DNA from: Actinomycetes bacterium
GTDB taxonomy: Bacteria; Actinomycetota; Acidimicrobiia; Acidimicrobiales; Palsa-688
Direction of reading: 5' to 3'
Length of the DNA stretch: 10,904 nt
Assembly (NCBI GenBank): GCA_021815935.1
Contig: JAKAZH010000042.1
Location: forward strand, 1-10,904
Shown: in pieces, positions 1 to 7,708 of the stretch
How positions within the stretch are numbered: the stretch's first letter is position 1
Layout of the letters: every line of letters starts with the position of its first letter
Translations under genes and position numbers: made by a program
The notes under the pieces: model-generated
Database searches by the model: none
The model's input: only the letters and a program-made list of their open reading frames with translations
What the model was told of the DNA's origin: nothing

Positions 1-227
1 TGACAGACGACGAGATAGCCGAACTCGTGTGGCTCCGTCATGCCCGCGACCGAATCGACCGCGACTTCGCGGTAATCTTCAAAACTGACGACCTCGACGC
101 TACCTTCGAGAGGATTCGCCAGTCCGGGGCCGAGGTGCTCGCAGAGCCGGCGTCGCAGCCCTGGGGGGTGCGTGACTGCGCATTTCGTGACCCGTCGGGG
201 AACCTTGTACGCGTGGCTCAAGCTTGA
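1..227 (+). CDS. VOC-family (glyoxalase/bleomycin-resistance-like) protein, 3' end only
   Basis: The gene enters from the left edge: the frame is open from base 3 and stops with TGA at 225-227, so only about the last 74 residues are seen. The pattern is the second half of a VOC module: a strand (DFAVIFKT), a helix (DLDATFERIRQSG) with the typical 'G-A-E-V-L-x-E-P' turn, then the terminal strands ending in 'FRDPSGNLVRVAQA'. In metal-dependent VOC enzymes the 'GN-x-x-E' position holds a Glu ligand. Here it reads GNLVRV, so that ligand is absent, which fits a binding-type protein (bleomycin-resistance-like) better than a dioxygenase or glyoxalase I; this is inference from a fragment. Its stop overlaps the TTG start of the UvrA-like gene by four bases (TTGA), so the two are probably translated from one message. 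Confidence 0.8.
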   Translation, partial: TDDEIAELVWLRHARDRIDRDFAVIFKTDDLDATFERIRQSGAEVLAEPASQPWGVRDCAFRDPSGNLVRVAQA

Positions 228-2602
228 AAGTCAAGGCGGGGACGTCAGGGTCCTCGAGCGTCGCGACCAGGGACGTGATCCGTGTACACGGCGCGCGAGA
301 GAACAACCTTGTCGACGTTGACGTCGAGATCCCCAAACGTCAGCTGACCGTATTCACCGGGGTGTCGGGATCAGGCAAAAGTTCTCTCGTCTTCGACACG
401 ATCGCGGCCGAGTCCCAGCGTTTGATGAACGAGACGTACAGCGCCTTCGTGCAGGGCTTCATGGCCCGCCTGCCGCGGCCTGAAGCCGACGTCCTCGAAG
501 GGCTGACCGCCGCGATCGTCGTCGACCAGCGAAGGATGGGCGCCGACCCGCGCTCGACTGTCGGAACCGCCACCGATGCAAACGCAATGCTGCGGATCCT
601 CTTCAGCCGTCTCGGTCACCCCCACGTCGGGCCTCCCAGCGCCTTCTCGTTCAACGTTGCGACGGTCCGCGCAAGCGGCTCGATCACCGTCGACAAAGGG
701 GCTGCCAAGACGGTCAAACGCACCTTTACCCGTACCGGGGGGATGTGCCCTACGTGCGAAGGTCGCGGCGCCGTCTCGGATTTGAAGCTCAGCGAACTCC
801 TCGACGACTCGTTGAGCATCAACGAGGGGGCCATCCTCGTGCCGGGCTACACGGTCGACAACTTCTTCGCCGTCCGCCCGTACATCGAGTCGGGCCTCCT
901 CGACCCGGACAAGGCGATTCGCAGTTACTCCAAGGCGGAACTGTCCGACCTGCTTCACCACGAGCCGGTCAAGGTGAAGATCCAGGGCGTCAACGTGACC
1001 TTCGAGGGGCTCATCGCGAAAGTGCAAAGGTCGATCCTCGCCAGGGATCCGGCGACCTTGCAGCCCCACATCCGGGCGTTTGTCGAGAGGGCTGCGTCAT
1101 TCAAAGTGTGCCCGGACTGCGCCGGCACGCGGATATCGGAGACGGCCCGCAGCTCACTGATCGGCGGGCGGAGCATCGCCGATGCGTGCGCGATGCAGGT
1201 CAGCGACCTCGTGTCTTGGGTGGAGGCTATCGACGTGCGGTCGTCGGCGCCGCTGCTGCGCAAGCTCACCCAGACGCTGGAAGCGTTCGTCGAAGCCGGC
1301 CTCGGCTACCTTTCACTGGACCGGCCGACAGGAACACTTTCGGGCGGTGAGTCGCAGCGGGTCAAGTTCTTGCACCTCGGCTCCACGCTCACAGACGTCA
1401 CCTATGTGTTCGACGAACCGACGAGCGGTCTGCACCCCCATGACGTGGCGAGGATGAACGAGATGCTGCTGCGGCTTCGTGACCGTGGCAACACCGTGCT
1501 GGTCGTCGAGCACGACCCCCAGACGATCTCGGTGGCAGATCACGTCATTGACCTTGGTCCAGGCGCCGGTTTCGCAGGCGGGAGGGTCTGCTTCGCCGGC
1601 GACGTGTCACAGCTGAAAAAGAGCGGCACTCTCACAGGGCGTCATTTCGACAAACGATGCGAGCTCAAGGCGACCGTTCGGGCACCTTCTGGGGTGCTCT
1701 CGGTCCGCAACGCGACGACGCACAACCTGAGGGGCGTCGACGTCGACATACCGCTCGGCGTGCTGGTGGTCGTGACGGGCGTCGCCGGTTCGGGCAAAAG
1801 CTCTCTCGTCCGCGGGTCCCTCGCAGGCCGAGAAGGGGTGGTCGTAGTCGACCAGACGCCCATCAGGGGTTCCAGGCGGAGCAACCCGGCAACCTACAGC
1901 GGTCTTTTCGAGCCGATACGCAAAGCGTTCGCAAAGGCGAACTCGCTGAAACCCGCTCTGTTCAGCGCTAACTCCGAGGGAGCCTGCGAGACTTGTGGCG
2001 GAACGGGTGTCATCTATACCGCTTTGGCGGTGATGGCCGACGTTGCAGACACCTGCGAGGACTGTGAGGGAAAGCGATTCAAAGCCGAAGTGCTGCGATA
2101 CAGACTCGCCGGCAAGGACATCTCCGAAGTTCTGGATCTGTCAGTCGATGAGGCGGGACACTTCTTCGATGACGGCGAAGCTCGCATTCCTGCAGCCAAG
2201 GCCGTCGCCGGTCGCGTCGCCGGGGTGGGCCTCGGCTACCTGAAGCTTGGCCAGGCACTGACGACACTGTCGGGTGGCGAACTGCAGCGTCTCAAACTTG
2301 CCACGCGTCCCGCCGAGAGCGGAGGCGTGTACGTCCTCGACGAGCCGACCAGCGGGCTCCATCCAGCCGACATCGAGCACCTCCTCGGCTTCGTCGACCG
2401 CCTCGTCGACTCGTCGGTCTCGGTCGTGATCATCGAGCACAATCTCGCGGTCGTCGCGCACGCCGACTGGATTATCGACCTCGGCCCGGGGGCGGGCCAC
2501 GACGGGGGACAACTGGTCTTCGAGGGCACGCCTGCGAAGCTCGCCTTCGCGCCAACCCTTACAGGCCGGTACCTAGCCGACTACCTTCGGGCCGGTCGCT
2601 AG
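224..2602 (+). CDS. UvrA-like double ABC ATPase lacking the UvrB-binding region (UvrA2-like)
   Basis: The product is 792 aa against about 940-970 for canonical UvrA, the damage-recognition ATPase of nucleotide excision repair. It has two complete UvrA-type ABC cassettes: Walker A GVSGSGKSS (residues 46-54) and GVAGSGKSS (from 519), signatures LSGGESQR (from 372) and LSGGELQR (from 682), each followed by a DEPTSGLHP Walker B/D-loop. Cysteine pairs occur at 175/178 (CPTC), 296/299 (CPDC), 588/591 (CETC) and 611/614 (CEDC). Only about 120 residues separate the first Walker A from the first Cys pair, against roughly 240 in E. coli UvrA: the UvrB-binding domain and the first half of zinc finger 1 are missing. 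This matches class II UvrA proteins, some of which are linked to drug tolerance. The TTG start overlaps the VOC stop (TTGA) and has no clear ribosome binding site; a GTG at 275 (residue 18) is the alternative. The 3' end overlaps sufR convergently by 44 bases. Confidence 0.9.
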   Translation: MKVKAGTSGSSSVATRDVIRVHGARENNLVDVDVEIPKRQLTVFTGVSGSGKSSLVFDTIAAESQRLMNETYSAFVQGFMARLPRPEADVLEGLTAAIVVDQRRMGADPRSTVGTATDANAMLRILFSRLGHPHVGPPSAFSFNVATVRASGSITVDKGAAKTVKRTFTRTGGMCPTCEGRGAVSDLKLSELLDDSLSINEGAILVPGYTVDNFFAVRPYIESGLLDPDKAIRSYSKAELSDLLHHEPVKVKIQGVNVTFEGLIAKVQRSILARDPATLQPHIRAFVERAASFKVCPDCAGTRISETARSSLIGGRSIADACAMQVSDLVSWVEAIDVRSSAPLLRKLTQTLEAFVEAGLGYLSLDRPTGTLSGGESQRVKFLHLGSTLTDVTYVFDEPTSGLHPHDVARMNEMLLRLRDRGNTVLVVEHDPQTISVADHVIDLGPGAGFAGGRVCFAGDVSQLKKSGTLTGRHFDKRCELKATVRAPSGVLSVRNATTHNLRGVDVDIPLGVLVVVTGVAGSGKSSLVRGSLAGREGVVVVDQTPIRGSRRSNPATYSGLFEPIRKAFAKANSLKPALFSANSEGACETCGGTGVIYTALAVMADVADTCEDCEGKRFKAEVLRYRLAGKDISEVLDLSVDEAGHFFDDGEARIPAAKAVAGRVAGVGLGYLKLGQALTTLSGGELQRLKLATRPAESGGVYVLDEPTSGLHPADIEHLLGFVDRLVDSSVSVVIIEHNLAVVAHADWIIDLGPGAGHDGGQLVFEGTPAKLAFAPTLTGRYLADYLRAGR

Positions 2603-3245
2603 GACTGTCACCAAGCCTGCCGATTTCGTAGGCGCACACGTAAGCGCCCGCAACTTTGTGTATCACCCGGCTCGCGGTTACGTCGGGCAGGATCTCCTGG
2701 ATGAACTCCAGCTCGCTGTCGCACGCCTGGCCGTAGTGCGAAGCGATCATCCAGATCGGGCAGCTGTGCAGGGTTAGCCGGTACCTGTCGTCGCCGAGAG
2801 GGTCCACTTGGGCCATGTAGCCCTCCGCGTCGAGGTCGCCTGCGAGAGTAGCCAGCGCATCGCCCAGGGTCATCCCGGCGATCTTCTCGCGGAACTGCTC
2901 CACGCGCCGACTGCGCCGGCGGTCGAAAATGCGCACGATCAAACCCGGGTCCTCGTGCTCGATCAGACCCAGAAGCTCCACCGAGAAGTCCGGTGCCGAC
3001 TCAGCCGTCGAGAGAGTCTCGCCCAGGTCGGTTGCGTGGTAGAGGTCCGCGGGGCGGCCGGGGCGTCCCCTCATCTGGCGCGACGCAACGAATCCGGCAC
3101 TTTTGAGCGTCGCAAGGTGCTGGCGCACAGCGCTAGGCGTGATGGCGAGCACCTCGGCCAGCTCGTCGGCGGAGGCCTCCCCGCGCCTCTTGACGGCTAT
3201 CAGGATCTGGCGTTGGGCGCTCGACAGGTTGGCGGTGACTCCCAT
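2559..3245 (-). CDS. sufR: SufR-type Fe-S-sensing transcriptional repressor
   Basis: From the ATG at 3245 the protein is 228 aa. Residues about 7-75 form a winged helix-turn-helix: SSAQRQILIAVKRRG, then ADELAEVLAITPSAVRQHLATLKSAGFV and a GRPGRP wing. The C-terminal domain carries cysteines at 162, 175 and 204. In cyanobacterial SufR the cluster-binding pattern is C-x12-C-x13-C-x14-C. The spacing here is exact, but the third position is Val189, so three of the four cysteines remain. SufR binds a Fe-S cluster and represses suf when clusters are abundant (known for the family). It is transcribed away from sufB, which supports the assignment. The start is uncertain: GTG at 3263 has GGAG ten bases upstream and would add six residues, and GTG at 3257 is also in frame. 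The frame stays open to an ATG at 3539, but that would run across the sufB promoter and into sufB, so it is not credible. The last 44 bases overlap the UvrA-like gene. Confidence 0.88.
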   Translation of the reverse strand: MGVTANLSSAQRQILIAVKRRGEASADELAEVLAITPSAVRQHLATLKSAGFVASRQMRGRPGRPADLYHATDLGETLSTAESAPDFSVELLGLIEHEDPGLIVRIFDRRRSRRVEQFREKIAGMTLGDALATLAGDLDAEGYMAQVDPLGDDRYRLTLHSCPIWMIASHYGQACDSELEFIQEILPDVTASRVIHKVAGAYVCAYEIGRLGDSPSDRPEGSRLGTGL

Positions 3246-3300
3246 GGGATTTCCCACGGCCACTAGGCTAACTCTCCGGTCCGATCTCCCGCCAGTATCG

Positions 3301-3314
3301 CAAGAAAGAACTTG
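3301..3314. promoter_or_regulatory. candidate SufR operator, CAAG-N6-CTTG inverted repeat
   Basis: A perfect 4+4 inverted repeat with a six-base A-rich spacer lies in the sufR-sufB divergent region. The cyanobacterial SufR site is described as CAAC-N6-GTTG. The arm length and spacer are the same here with one base changed in each arm. Its right arm overlaps the candidate sufB -35 hexamer (TTG at 3312-3314), which is where a repressor would be expected. Chance occurrence of a 4+4 repeat in 130 bases is not negligible, so the assignment rests on position and geometry. Confidence 0.45.
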
Positions 3315-3339
3315 TAGAAAGGCCGGTCGGTGGTAGTGT
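3312..3339 (+). promoter_or_regulatory. candidate promoter of the sufBCDT operon
   Basis: A TTGTAG -35-like element (3312-3317), a 16-base spacer and an extended -10 (TGG then TAGTGT at 3334-3339) suggest transcription starting near 3346, about 40 bases before the sufB start. The -35 match is moderate. No promoter on the opposite strand for sufR is equally clear; a GATACT-like -10 reading leftward lies at about 3295-3300, next to the inverted repeat. Confidence 0.4.
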
Positions 3340-3377
3340 GGGGTCGTCCGGGCCAGTGGTCGGCCAGCGCAATGCAT

Positions 3378-3382
3378 GGAGG
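3378..3382 (+). promoter_or_regulatory. strong ribosome binding site that fixes the sufB start
   Basis: GGAGG sits five bases before the ATG at 3388. An earlier in-frame ATG at 3376 overlaps this motif and has no good site of its own, so the 3388 start is preferred. Confidence 0.8.
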
Positions 3383-3387
3383 AAGCG

Positions 3388-4830
3388 ATGAGTGTATCGG
3401 CGGATATCAGGGAGTTCGCCGGCCAGGAGTACCGGTACGGTTTTTCCACAGAGATCGACACCGAGACAGTTCCGAAAGGGCTGAGCGAGGACGTCGTCCG
3501 GCTCATATCGGAGAAGAAGGGCGAGCCGGAATGGCTCACCGAGTGGCGCCTTCAGGCGTACCGCCACTGGGTCACCCTGGAGGAGCCCAAGTGGCAGAAC
3601 GTCCGCTACGGGCCTATCGACTACCAGGACATCGTCTACTACGCGGCTCCGAAGGCGAAGCCGAAACTGTCCAGCATGGACGAGGTCGACCCCGAACTTC
3701 GGGCGATGTTCGACAAGCTCGGGATCTCCCTCGCGGAGCAGGAGCGCCTGAGCGGCGTGGCGGTCGACGCTATCGTCGACTCGGTTTCTGTTGCGACGAC
3801 GTTCAAGAAGCGGCTGGCCGAGGTGGGGGTCATCTTCTGTTCGTTCTCCGAGGCGGTCAAAGATCACCCGGACCTCGTGCGAAGCTACCTCGGAAGTGTC
3901 GTCCCTTTCCGGGACAACTTCTTCGCGACGCTCAACTCGGCCGTCTTCAGCGACGGGTCGTTCTGCTTCATCCCCAAAGGCGTGCACTGCCCGATGGAGC
4001 TCTCCACGTACTTCCGGATCAACACTGCCGGCACCGGCCAGTTCGAGCGGACTTTGATCGTGGCCGAGGAAGGGGCAACGGTCAGTTACCTCGAGGGTTG
4101 CACGGCGCCGATGCGCGACGAGAACCAGCTTCACGCCGCGGTGGTCGAGCTTGTCGCGTTGAAAGATGCGCGCATCAAGTACTCGACCGTTCAGAACTGG
4201 TATCCCGGCGACGCCGAAGGCCGTGGAGGCATCTACAACTTCGTCACCAAGCGAGGTAAGTGCGCCGGGGCTAACTCGAAGATCTCCTGGACCCAAGTCG
4301 AGACCGGGTCCTCCGTGACGTGGAAATATCCCGGGGTCGTCCTGCAGGGTGACAACTCGGTCGGCGAGTTCTACTCCGTCGCACTCACCGCGAATCGCCA
4401 GCAGGCGGACACCGGGACGAAGATGGTTCATATCGGCAAGAACACGTCGAGCACGATCGTCTCTAAGGCGATCTCGGTCGGCCACGGCCAGAACACCTAC
4501 CGTGGACTCGTCAAGACGCTGCGCTCCGCCGAAGGGGCGAGGAACCACACCCGCTGCGACTCGCTTCTCATCGGCGCTTCGAGCGGAGCGCACACGTTCC
4601 CCTACATCGAGGTCAAGCATCCCTCGGCAAAGGTGGAGCACGAGGCGTCCACGTCGAAGGTGAGCGAGGACCAGCTGTTCTACTGCCGCCAGCGGGGGAT
4701 ATCCGAGGAGGATGCGGTCGCGATGATCGTCAACGGCTTCTGCCGTGAAGTGTTCAAGGAGCTCCCGATGGAGTTCGCGGTCGAAGCCCAACGCCTGCTC
4801 AACGTGAGCCTCGAAGGAAGCGTCGGGTGA
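3388..4830 (+). CDS. sufB: Fe-S cluster assembly scaffold protein SufB
   Basis: SufB (480 aa from the ATG at 3388) pairs with SufD and SufC in the cytosolic SufBC2D complex, where sulfur and iron are assembled into a nascent cluster. The protein is recognisable along its length: [17 protein letters not shown] in the centre, [13 protein letters not shown], and a C-terminal region with [11 protein letters not shown] and [15 protein letters not shown] followed by [21 protein letters not shown]. Cys390 aligns with E. coli Cys405, the sulfur-accepting residue, and Glu419 (in VEHEAS) aligns with Glu434 by identical spacing of 29 residues, so the active site is intact. It is the first gene of the operon, directly downstream of the SufR control region. 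Its TGA shares bases with the start of sufC. The SufB assignment, rather than SufD, is certain from the C-terminal core motifs and the operon position. Confidence 0.97.
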   Translation: MSVSADIREFAGQEYRYGFSTEIDTETVPKGLSEDVVRLISEKKGEPEWLTEWRLQAYRHWVTLEEPKWQNVRYGPIDYQDIVYYAAPKAKPKLSSMDEVDPELRAMFDKLGISLAEQERLSGVAVDAIVDSVSVATTFKKRLAEVGVIFCSFSEAVKDHPDLVRSYLGSVVPFRDNFFATLNSAVFSDGSFCFIPKGVHCPMELSTYFRINTAGTGQFERTLIVAEEGATVSYLEGCTAPMRDENQLHAAVVELVALKDARIKYSTVQNWYPGDAEGRGGIYNFVTKRGKCAGANSKISWTQVETGSSVTWKYPGVVLQGDNSVGEFYSVALTANRQQADTGTKMVHIGKNTSSTIVSKAISVGHGQNTYRGLVKTLRSAEGARNHTRCDSLLIGASSGAHTFPYIEVKHPSAKVEHEASTSKVSEDQLFYCRQRGISEEDAVAMIVNGFCREVFKELPMEFAVEAQRLLNVSLEGSVG

Positions 4831-5597
4831 TGCTGCACATCGACAACCTTCACGTCGCCATAGGAGGCAAAGAGATCCTCCGCGGTGTGAGCCTCGACGT
4901 CGCCGCCGGGGAAGTTCACGCCATCATGGGGCCGAACGGCTCAGGAAAGTCCACGCTCGCAAACGTCCTGGCCGGCCGGGATGGATACGAGCCGACGGGC
5001 GCCGTCGTGTTTCAGGGCGAGGACCTGCTCGCCATGTCACCGGAGCAGCGCGCAGCAGCGGGAGTTTTCCTTGCGTTGCAGCACCCGACCGAGATCCCGG
5101 GCGTAGGGAACCTGTACTTCTTGCGGACGGCGCTCAACTCCCTTCGCCGCAGCAGAGGCCAGGATGAGCTCGGGGTATCGGAGTTCCTCGCCTTGGCCGA
5201 GGAGCGGATGAAGCTGGTGGAGATGGACCGCAGCTTCATGAACCGCTCCGTCAACGAAGGATTCTCCGGCGGCGAGAAGAAGCGCAACGAGACTCTTCAG
5301 ATGGCCATCCTGGAGCCGACGTTAGCGATCCTCGACGAGACCGACTCCGGTCTTGACATCGACGCGCTTCGTGTCGTCGCCGGGGGAATCAACGCCCAGC
5401 GCCGCGCGGACCGTGCGATGATCGTCATCACGCACCACCAGCGGCTCCTCGACTACATCGTTCCTGACTGCGTTCATGTGATGCTCGGCGGCCGTATCGT
5501 CCGTTCCGGTGACAAAAGCCTCGCACTCGAACTCGAAGCGCACGGGTACGGCGACGGTTCCGCCGAGTCCCAGGAAGTCCTGGCGGGGAAGCGTTGA
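4830..5597 (+). CDS. sufC: Fe-S assembly ATPase SufC
   Basis: This ABC ATPase (255 aa) powers conformational change of the SufB-SufD scaffold and is not a transporter. It has Walker A GPNGSGKST (residues 34-42), a Q-loop in LALQHPTEIPG, a signature FSGGEKKRNE typical of SufC (KKRNE rather than the QR of transporters), Walker B LAILDETDSGLDID, and an H-loop region ITHHQRLL. No membrane segments are seen. The ATG at 4830 shares one base with the sufB TGA; a GTG three bases earlier (4827) would make a four-base GTGA overlap and add one residue. Either way it is translationally coupled to sufB. An AGGAAG-like site lies about 6-12 bases upstream. The order B-C-D differs from the B-D-C order I recall for mycobacteria and streptomycetes. 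Confidence 0.97.
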   Translation: MLHIDNLHVAIGGKEILRGVSLDVAAGEVHAIMGPNGSGKSTLANVLAGRDGYEPTGAVVFQGEDLLAMSPEQRAAAGVFLALQHPTEIPGVGNLYFLRTALNSLRRSRGQDELGVSEFLALAEERMKLVEMDRSFMNRSVNEGFSGGEKKRNETLQMAILEPTLAILDETDSGLDIDALRVVAGGINAQRRADRAMIVITHHQRLLDYIVPDCVHVMLGGRIVRSGDKSLALELEAHGYGDGSAESQEVLAGKR

Positions 5598-7066
5598 GCA
5601 CAACGACGTCGACCCGCGCGGATGCCTCAGCCGGCGCTCACGGTGCCGGATTGTCGGCGTCGCGGCGCGCCGCGGGACCGGACCGGGCGACGGTTTCGGA
5701 CCTCATCGACCGTCTCGCCACCTCCGACGCGACGCAGCCCGAGTGGCTGGCGGCCGCGCGCGGGAGGGCTGCCGGGTGGGCGAAGCAGAAAGGCTGGCCG
5801 ACCCGCAAAGACGAGGACTGGAGATACGCTCCGCTCGCTGCGCTGACCGCCGCCGCGTTTCGGCGCCCAGGTAACTCTGCGTCTGGACTCCCCAGCGCTC
5901 CTGCGTCCGCAGCGGCTTCGCAGCAAGGCTCCCGGGCAGCGCTCGATGCGGCGCTTTCTGGTTCGTCTATCGCCAGGATGACGTTCTTGAACGGGAGGTT
6001 CGCTCCGGAGCGCTCGACGACCGCGAACCTTCCCGCGGGCGTTACCGTCACGTCGCTCGCAAGCGAGATCGGTGGTGGCGCGCTCGGACTCGACGAGTTC
6101 TTCTCCCCGGCGTCGGGGGAGTTCGCCCACGCCTTCGAGGCGCTCAACGCAGCGGCTGCCAGTGACGGGGCGGTGGTGCGCGTCGGCGAAGACGTGCACA
6201 TCGACGGGTTGATCGAGCTGCTGTTCTTTTCGGACGGCCGGGGAGACAGTCACGTCTCCCAGCCCCGGTCGGTCATCGTTGCGGGACCTCGCAGCAGCGT
6301 GTCGATCGTCGAGACCTACACCGGGCCTGCCGGCTCGGAGAGTTGGACTAACGCCGTGACGCAAGTCACCGTTGGGGCCGACGCCCAAGTGGCCCACTAC
6401 AAGATCCAGGACGAGGCGGACTCCGCGTTCAACCTCGGCCTTCTCGACGTCAGAGCGCACGGGGGTAGCCGCTTCTCGTCGCTGTCGGTTGCGCTTGGGT
6501 CAAGAGTCGCCCGAAACGAGGTGAGGGTTCGACTCGAGGGGGACCGGGCCGACGTTTCGCTCAACGGCCTGTACCTTCCGGGCGGTGACCGCTTCCACGA
6601 CAACCCTGTCCTCGTAGTGCACTCGGCCCGCGACTGCACGAGCCGTCAGCTCTTCAAAGGGATAGCGTCCGGTCACGGCCACGGCGTCTTCAACGGTCAC
6701 CTGGTAGTCCTGCCGGGCGCCGACGGCACTGACGCAACCCAGACCAACAAGAACCTGCTTCTGTCGGATCATGCGGAGATCGACACGCGCCCGCGGCTTC
6801 AAATCCTAACCGACGACGTCAAGTGCAGCCACGGCGCAGCGGTCGGCGCGCTCGACCCTGACGCAATCTTCTACCTGCGTTCGCGTGGCCTTCCTCTGCA
6901 GCAGGCCAAATCGATTCTTACTGCCGGTTTCGCCGCGGAGATACTCGAAACGGTCGGAGACGGAGATCTGCGCGCCCGCCTGGAGGCGCTCGTCGCATCG
7001 AAGCTCAACGAGGGGCTCGAAGAGCGGCTCAACGAGGGGCTCAACGAGGGGCTCGAAGAGGGATGA
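5594..7066 (+). CDS. sufD: Fe-S assembly scaffold protein SufD, with repeat-bearing C-terminal tail
   Basis: SufD (490 aa) is the partner of SufB in the SufBC2D scaffold. The N-terminal part has the family element GWPTRKDEDWRYAPL at about residues 68-85. The beta-helix core follows, then TDDVKCSHGAAVG with His413 aligning with E. coli His360 (a cluster-assembly residue), and the C-terminal helices FYLRSRGLPLQQAKSILTAGFAAEIL. It is longer than the usual 390-450 residues for two reasons: a low-complexity Ser/Ala-rich N-terminus (about 30 residues) and linker, and a C-terminal tail of five four-residue repeats (LNEG/LEER/LEEG types, residues 471-490). It starts at TTG, with TTGA shared with the sufC stop and a GGGGAAG stretch just upstream. 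Its own stop overlaps sufT (ATGA). Confidence 0.95.
   Translation: MSTTTSTRADASAGAHGAGLSASRRAAGPDRATVSDLIDRLATSDATQPEWLAAARGRAAGWAKQKGWPTRKDEDWRYAPLAALTAAAFRRPGNSASGLPSAPASAAASQQGSRAALDAALSGSSIARMTFLNGRFAPERSTTANLPAGVTVTSLASEIGGGALGLDEFFSPASGEFAHAFEALNAAAASDGAVVRVGEDVHIDGLIELLFFSDGRGDSHVSQPRSVIVAGPRSSVSIVETYTGPAGSESWTNAVTQVTVGADAQVAHYKIQDEADSAFNLGLLDVRAHGGSRFSSLSVALGSRVARNEVRVRLEGDRADVSLNGLYLPGGDRFHDNPVLVVHSARDCTSRQLFKGIASGHGHGVFNGHLVVLPGADGTDATQTNKNLLLSDHAEIDTRPRLQILTDDVKCSHGAAVGALDPDAIFYLRSRGLPLQQAKSILTAGFAAEILETVGDGDLRARLEALVASKLNEGLEERLNEGLNEGLEEG
7004..7063 (+). repeat. five 12-bp tandem units at the 3' end of sufD
   Basis: Five in-register 12-base units run from 7004 to 7063. Three are identical (CTCAACGAGGGG at 7004, 7028 and 7040) and two are variants (CTCGAAGAGCGG at 7016, CTCGAAGAGGGA at 7052). 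They encode four-residue Leu-x-Glu units, acidic and probably helical. Most units contain a GAGG-like purine run resembling a ribosome binding site, and the last unit abuts the sufT ATG at 7063. Because units are multiples of three bases, gain or loss would keep sufD in frame while changing its tail length and the purine content ahead of sufT. Confidence 0.9.
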
Positions 7067-7644
7067 GCGCCGGCTCGTTGGTTCTGCCGAGGGACTGTCT
7101 CGTGACCCTCATACCCGAAGGGCAGGCGACTGTCCTTCGAGCCGGGGAGACGATAAGCGTCACCCAGGCGCTCGGTGGGACCGTCACCGTCGTAACCGAG
7201 TTCGGGCGCCTCGCGCGTGTGTCCACGCAGGACGCCGTCGAGCTCGGGCTGACGAGCGCTGCAGGCTCGGACGAGCCACCCGCGGGTTCGGGATCGCAAG
7301 GTGACTCCGCCGGCGCTTCGATGCTTGCCCCTTTCGACTACGAACAGGTCGTGGAAGCTATGAAGACAGTGTTCGACCCCGAAATCCCTGTCAACGTCGT
7401 CGACCTCGGTCTCGTCTACGGGTGCGACGTGCTCGAAGCCGACAACGGCGGAAAGCGTCTGGAGATCAAGATGTCGATGACGGCTCCCGGCTGCGGTATG
7501 GGCGACGTCCTCGCATACGACCTCCAGTCGCGGGTGCTTGCCGTGCCGGGCGTCTCGGAGGTCGACGTCGAGCTCGTCTGGGACCCGCCGTGGGACCCGA
7601 GCCGACTGACCGACGCCGGGCGACTCGAGCTCGGCTTCTATTGA
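7063..7644 (+). CDS. sufT: Fe-S maturation protein SufT, long form (MIP18/DUF59 family)
   Basis: SufT (193 aa) belongs to the MIP18/DUF59 family, whose members help mature Fe-S proteins. Two parts are visible. Residues 1-about 65 form the small N-terminal domain of long-type SufT (RDCLVTLIPEGQATVLRAGETISVTQALGG...), followed by a Gly/Ser/Ala-rich linker to about residue 87. Residues about 90-193 are the MIP18 domain: VVEAMKTVFDPEIPVNVVDLGLVYG with Asp105 and Glu107, the conserved Cys144 in TAPGCGMGD, and the terminal WDPPWDPSRLTDAGRLELGF. The ATG overlaps the sufD stop (ATGA) and the upstream purine-rich repeats may act as its ribosome binding site. In other actinobacteria long SufT usually follows sufS and sufU; here it follows sufD directly. 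Confidence 0.93.
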   Translation: MSAGSLVLPRDCLVTLIPEGQATVLRAGETISVTQALGGTVTVVTEFGRLARVSTQDAVELGLTSAAGSDEPPAGSGSQGDSAGASMLAPFDYEQVVEAMKTVFDPEIPVNVVDLGLVYGCDVLEADNGGKRLEIKMSMTAPGCGMGDVLAYDLQSRVLAVPGVSEVDVELVWDPPWDPSRLTDAGRLELGFY

Positions 7645-7708
7645 CTCAACTTTTACCCACAGAGCGACCGATGCCCTCTACGTCTTCACGAAAGGAACGC
7701 AGCCAACA

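Noticed and set aside
3246..3539. Longer N-terminus for SufR starting at 3539.
   Set aside because: It would run through the divergent promoter region and overlap sufB; the extra residues resemble no regulator, and the winged helix begins right after 3245.
3268..4791. Very long open frame on the minus strand opposite sufB (about 507 codons).
   Set aside because: It is antisense to the well-conserved sufB, is rich in Arg, Asp, Val and Leu as expected from a mirrored GC-rich codon pattern, and shows no recognisable domain.
5627..6460. Long minus-strand open frames opposite sufD.
   Set aside because: They are shadows of a real conserved gene, with Arg-rich compositions and no domain or start-site support.
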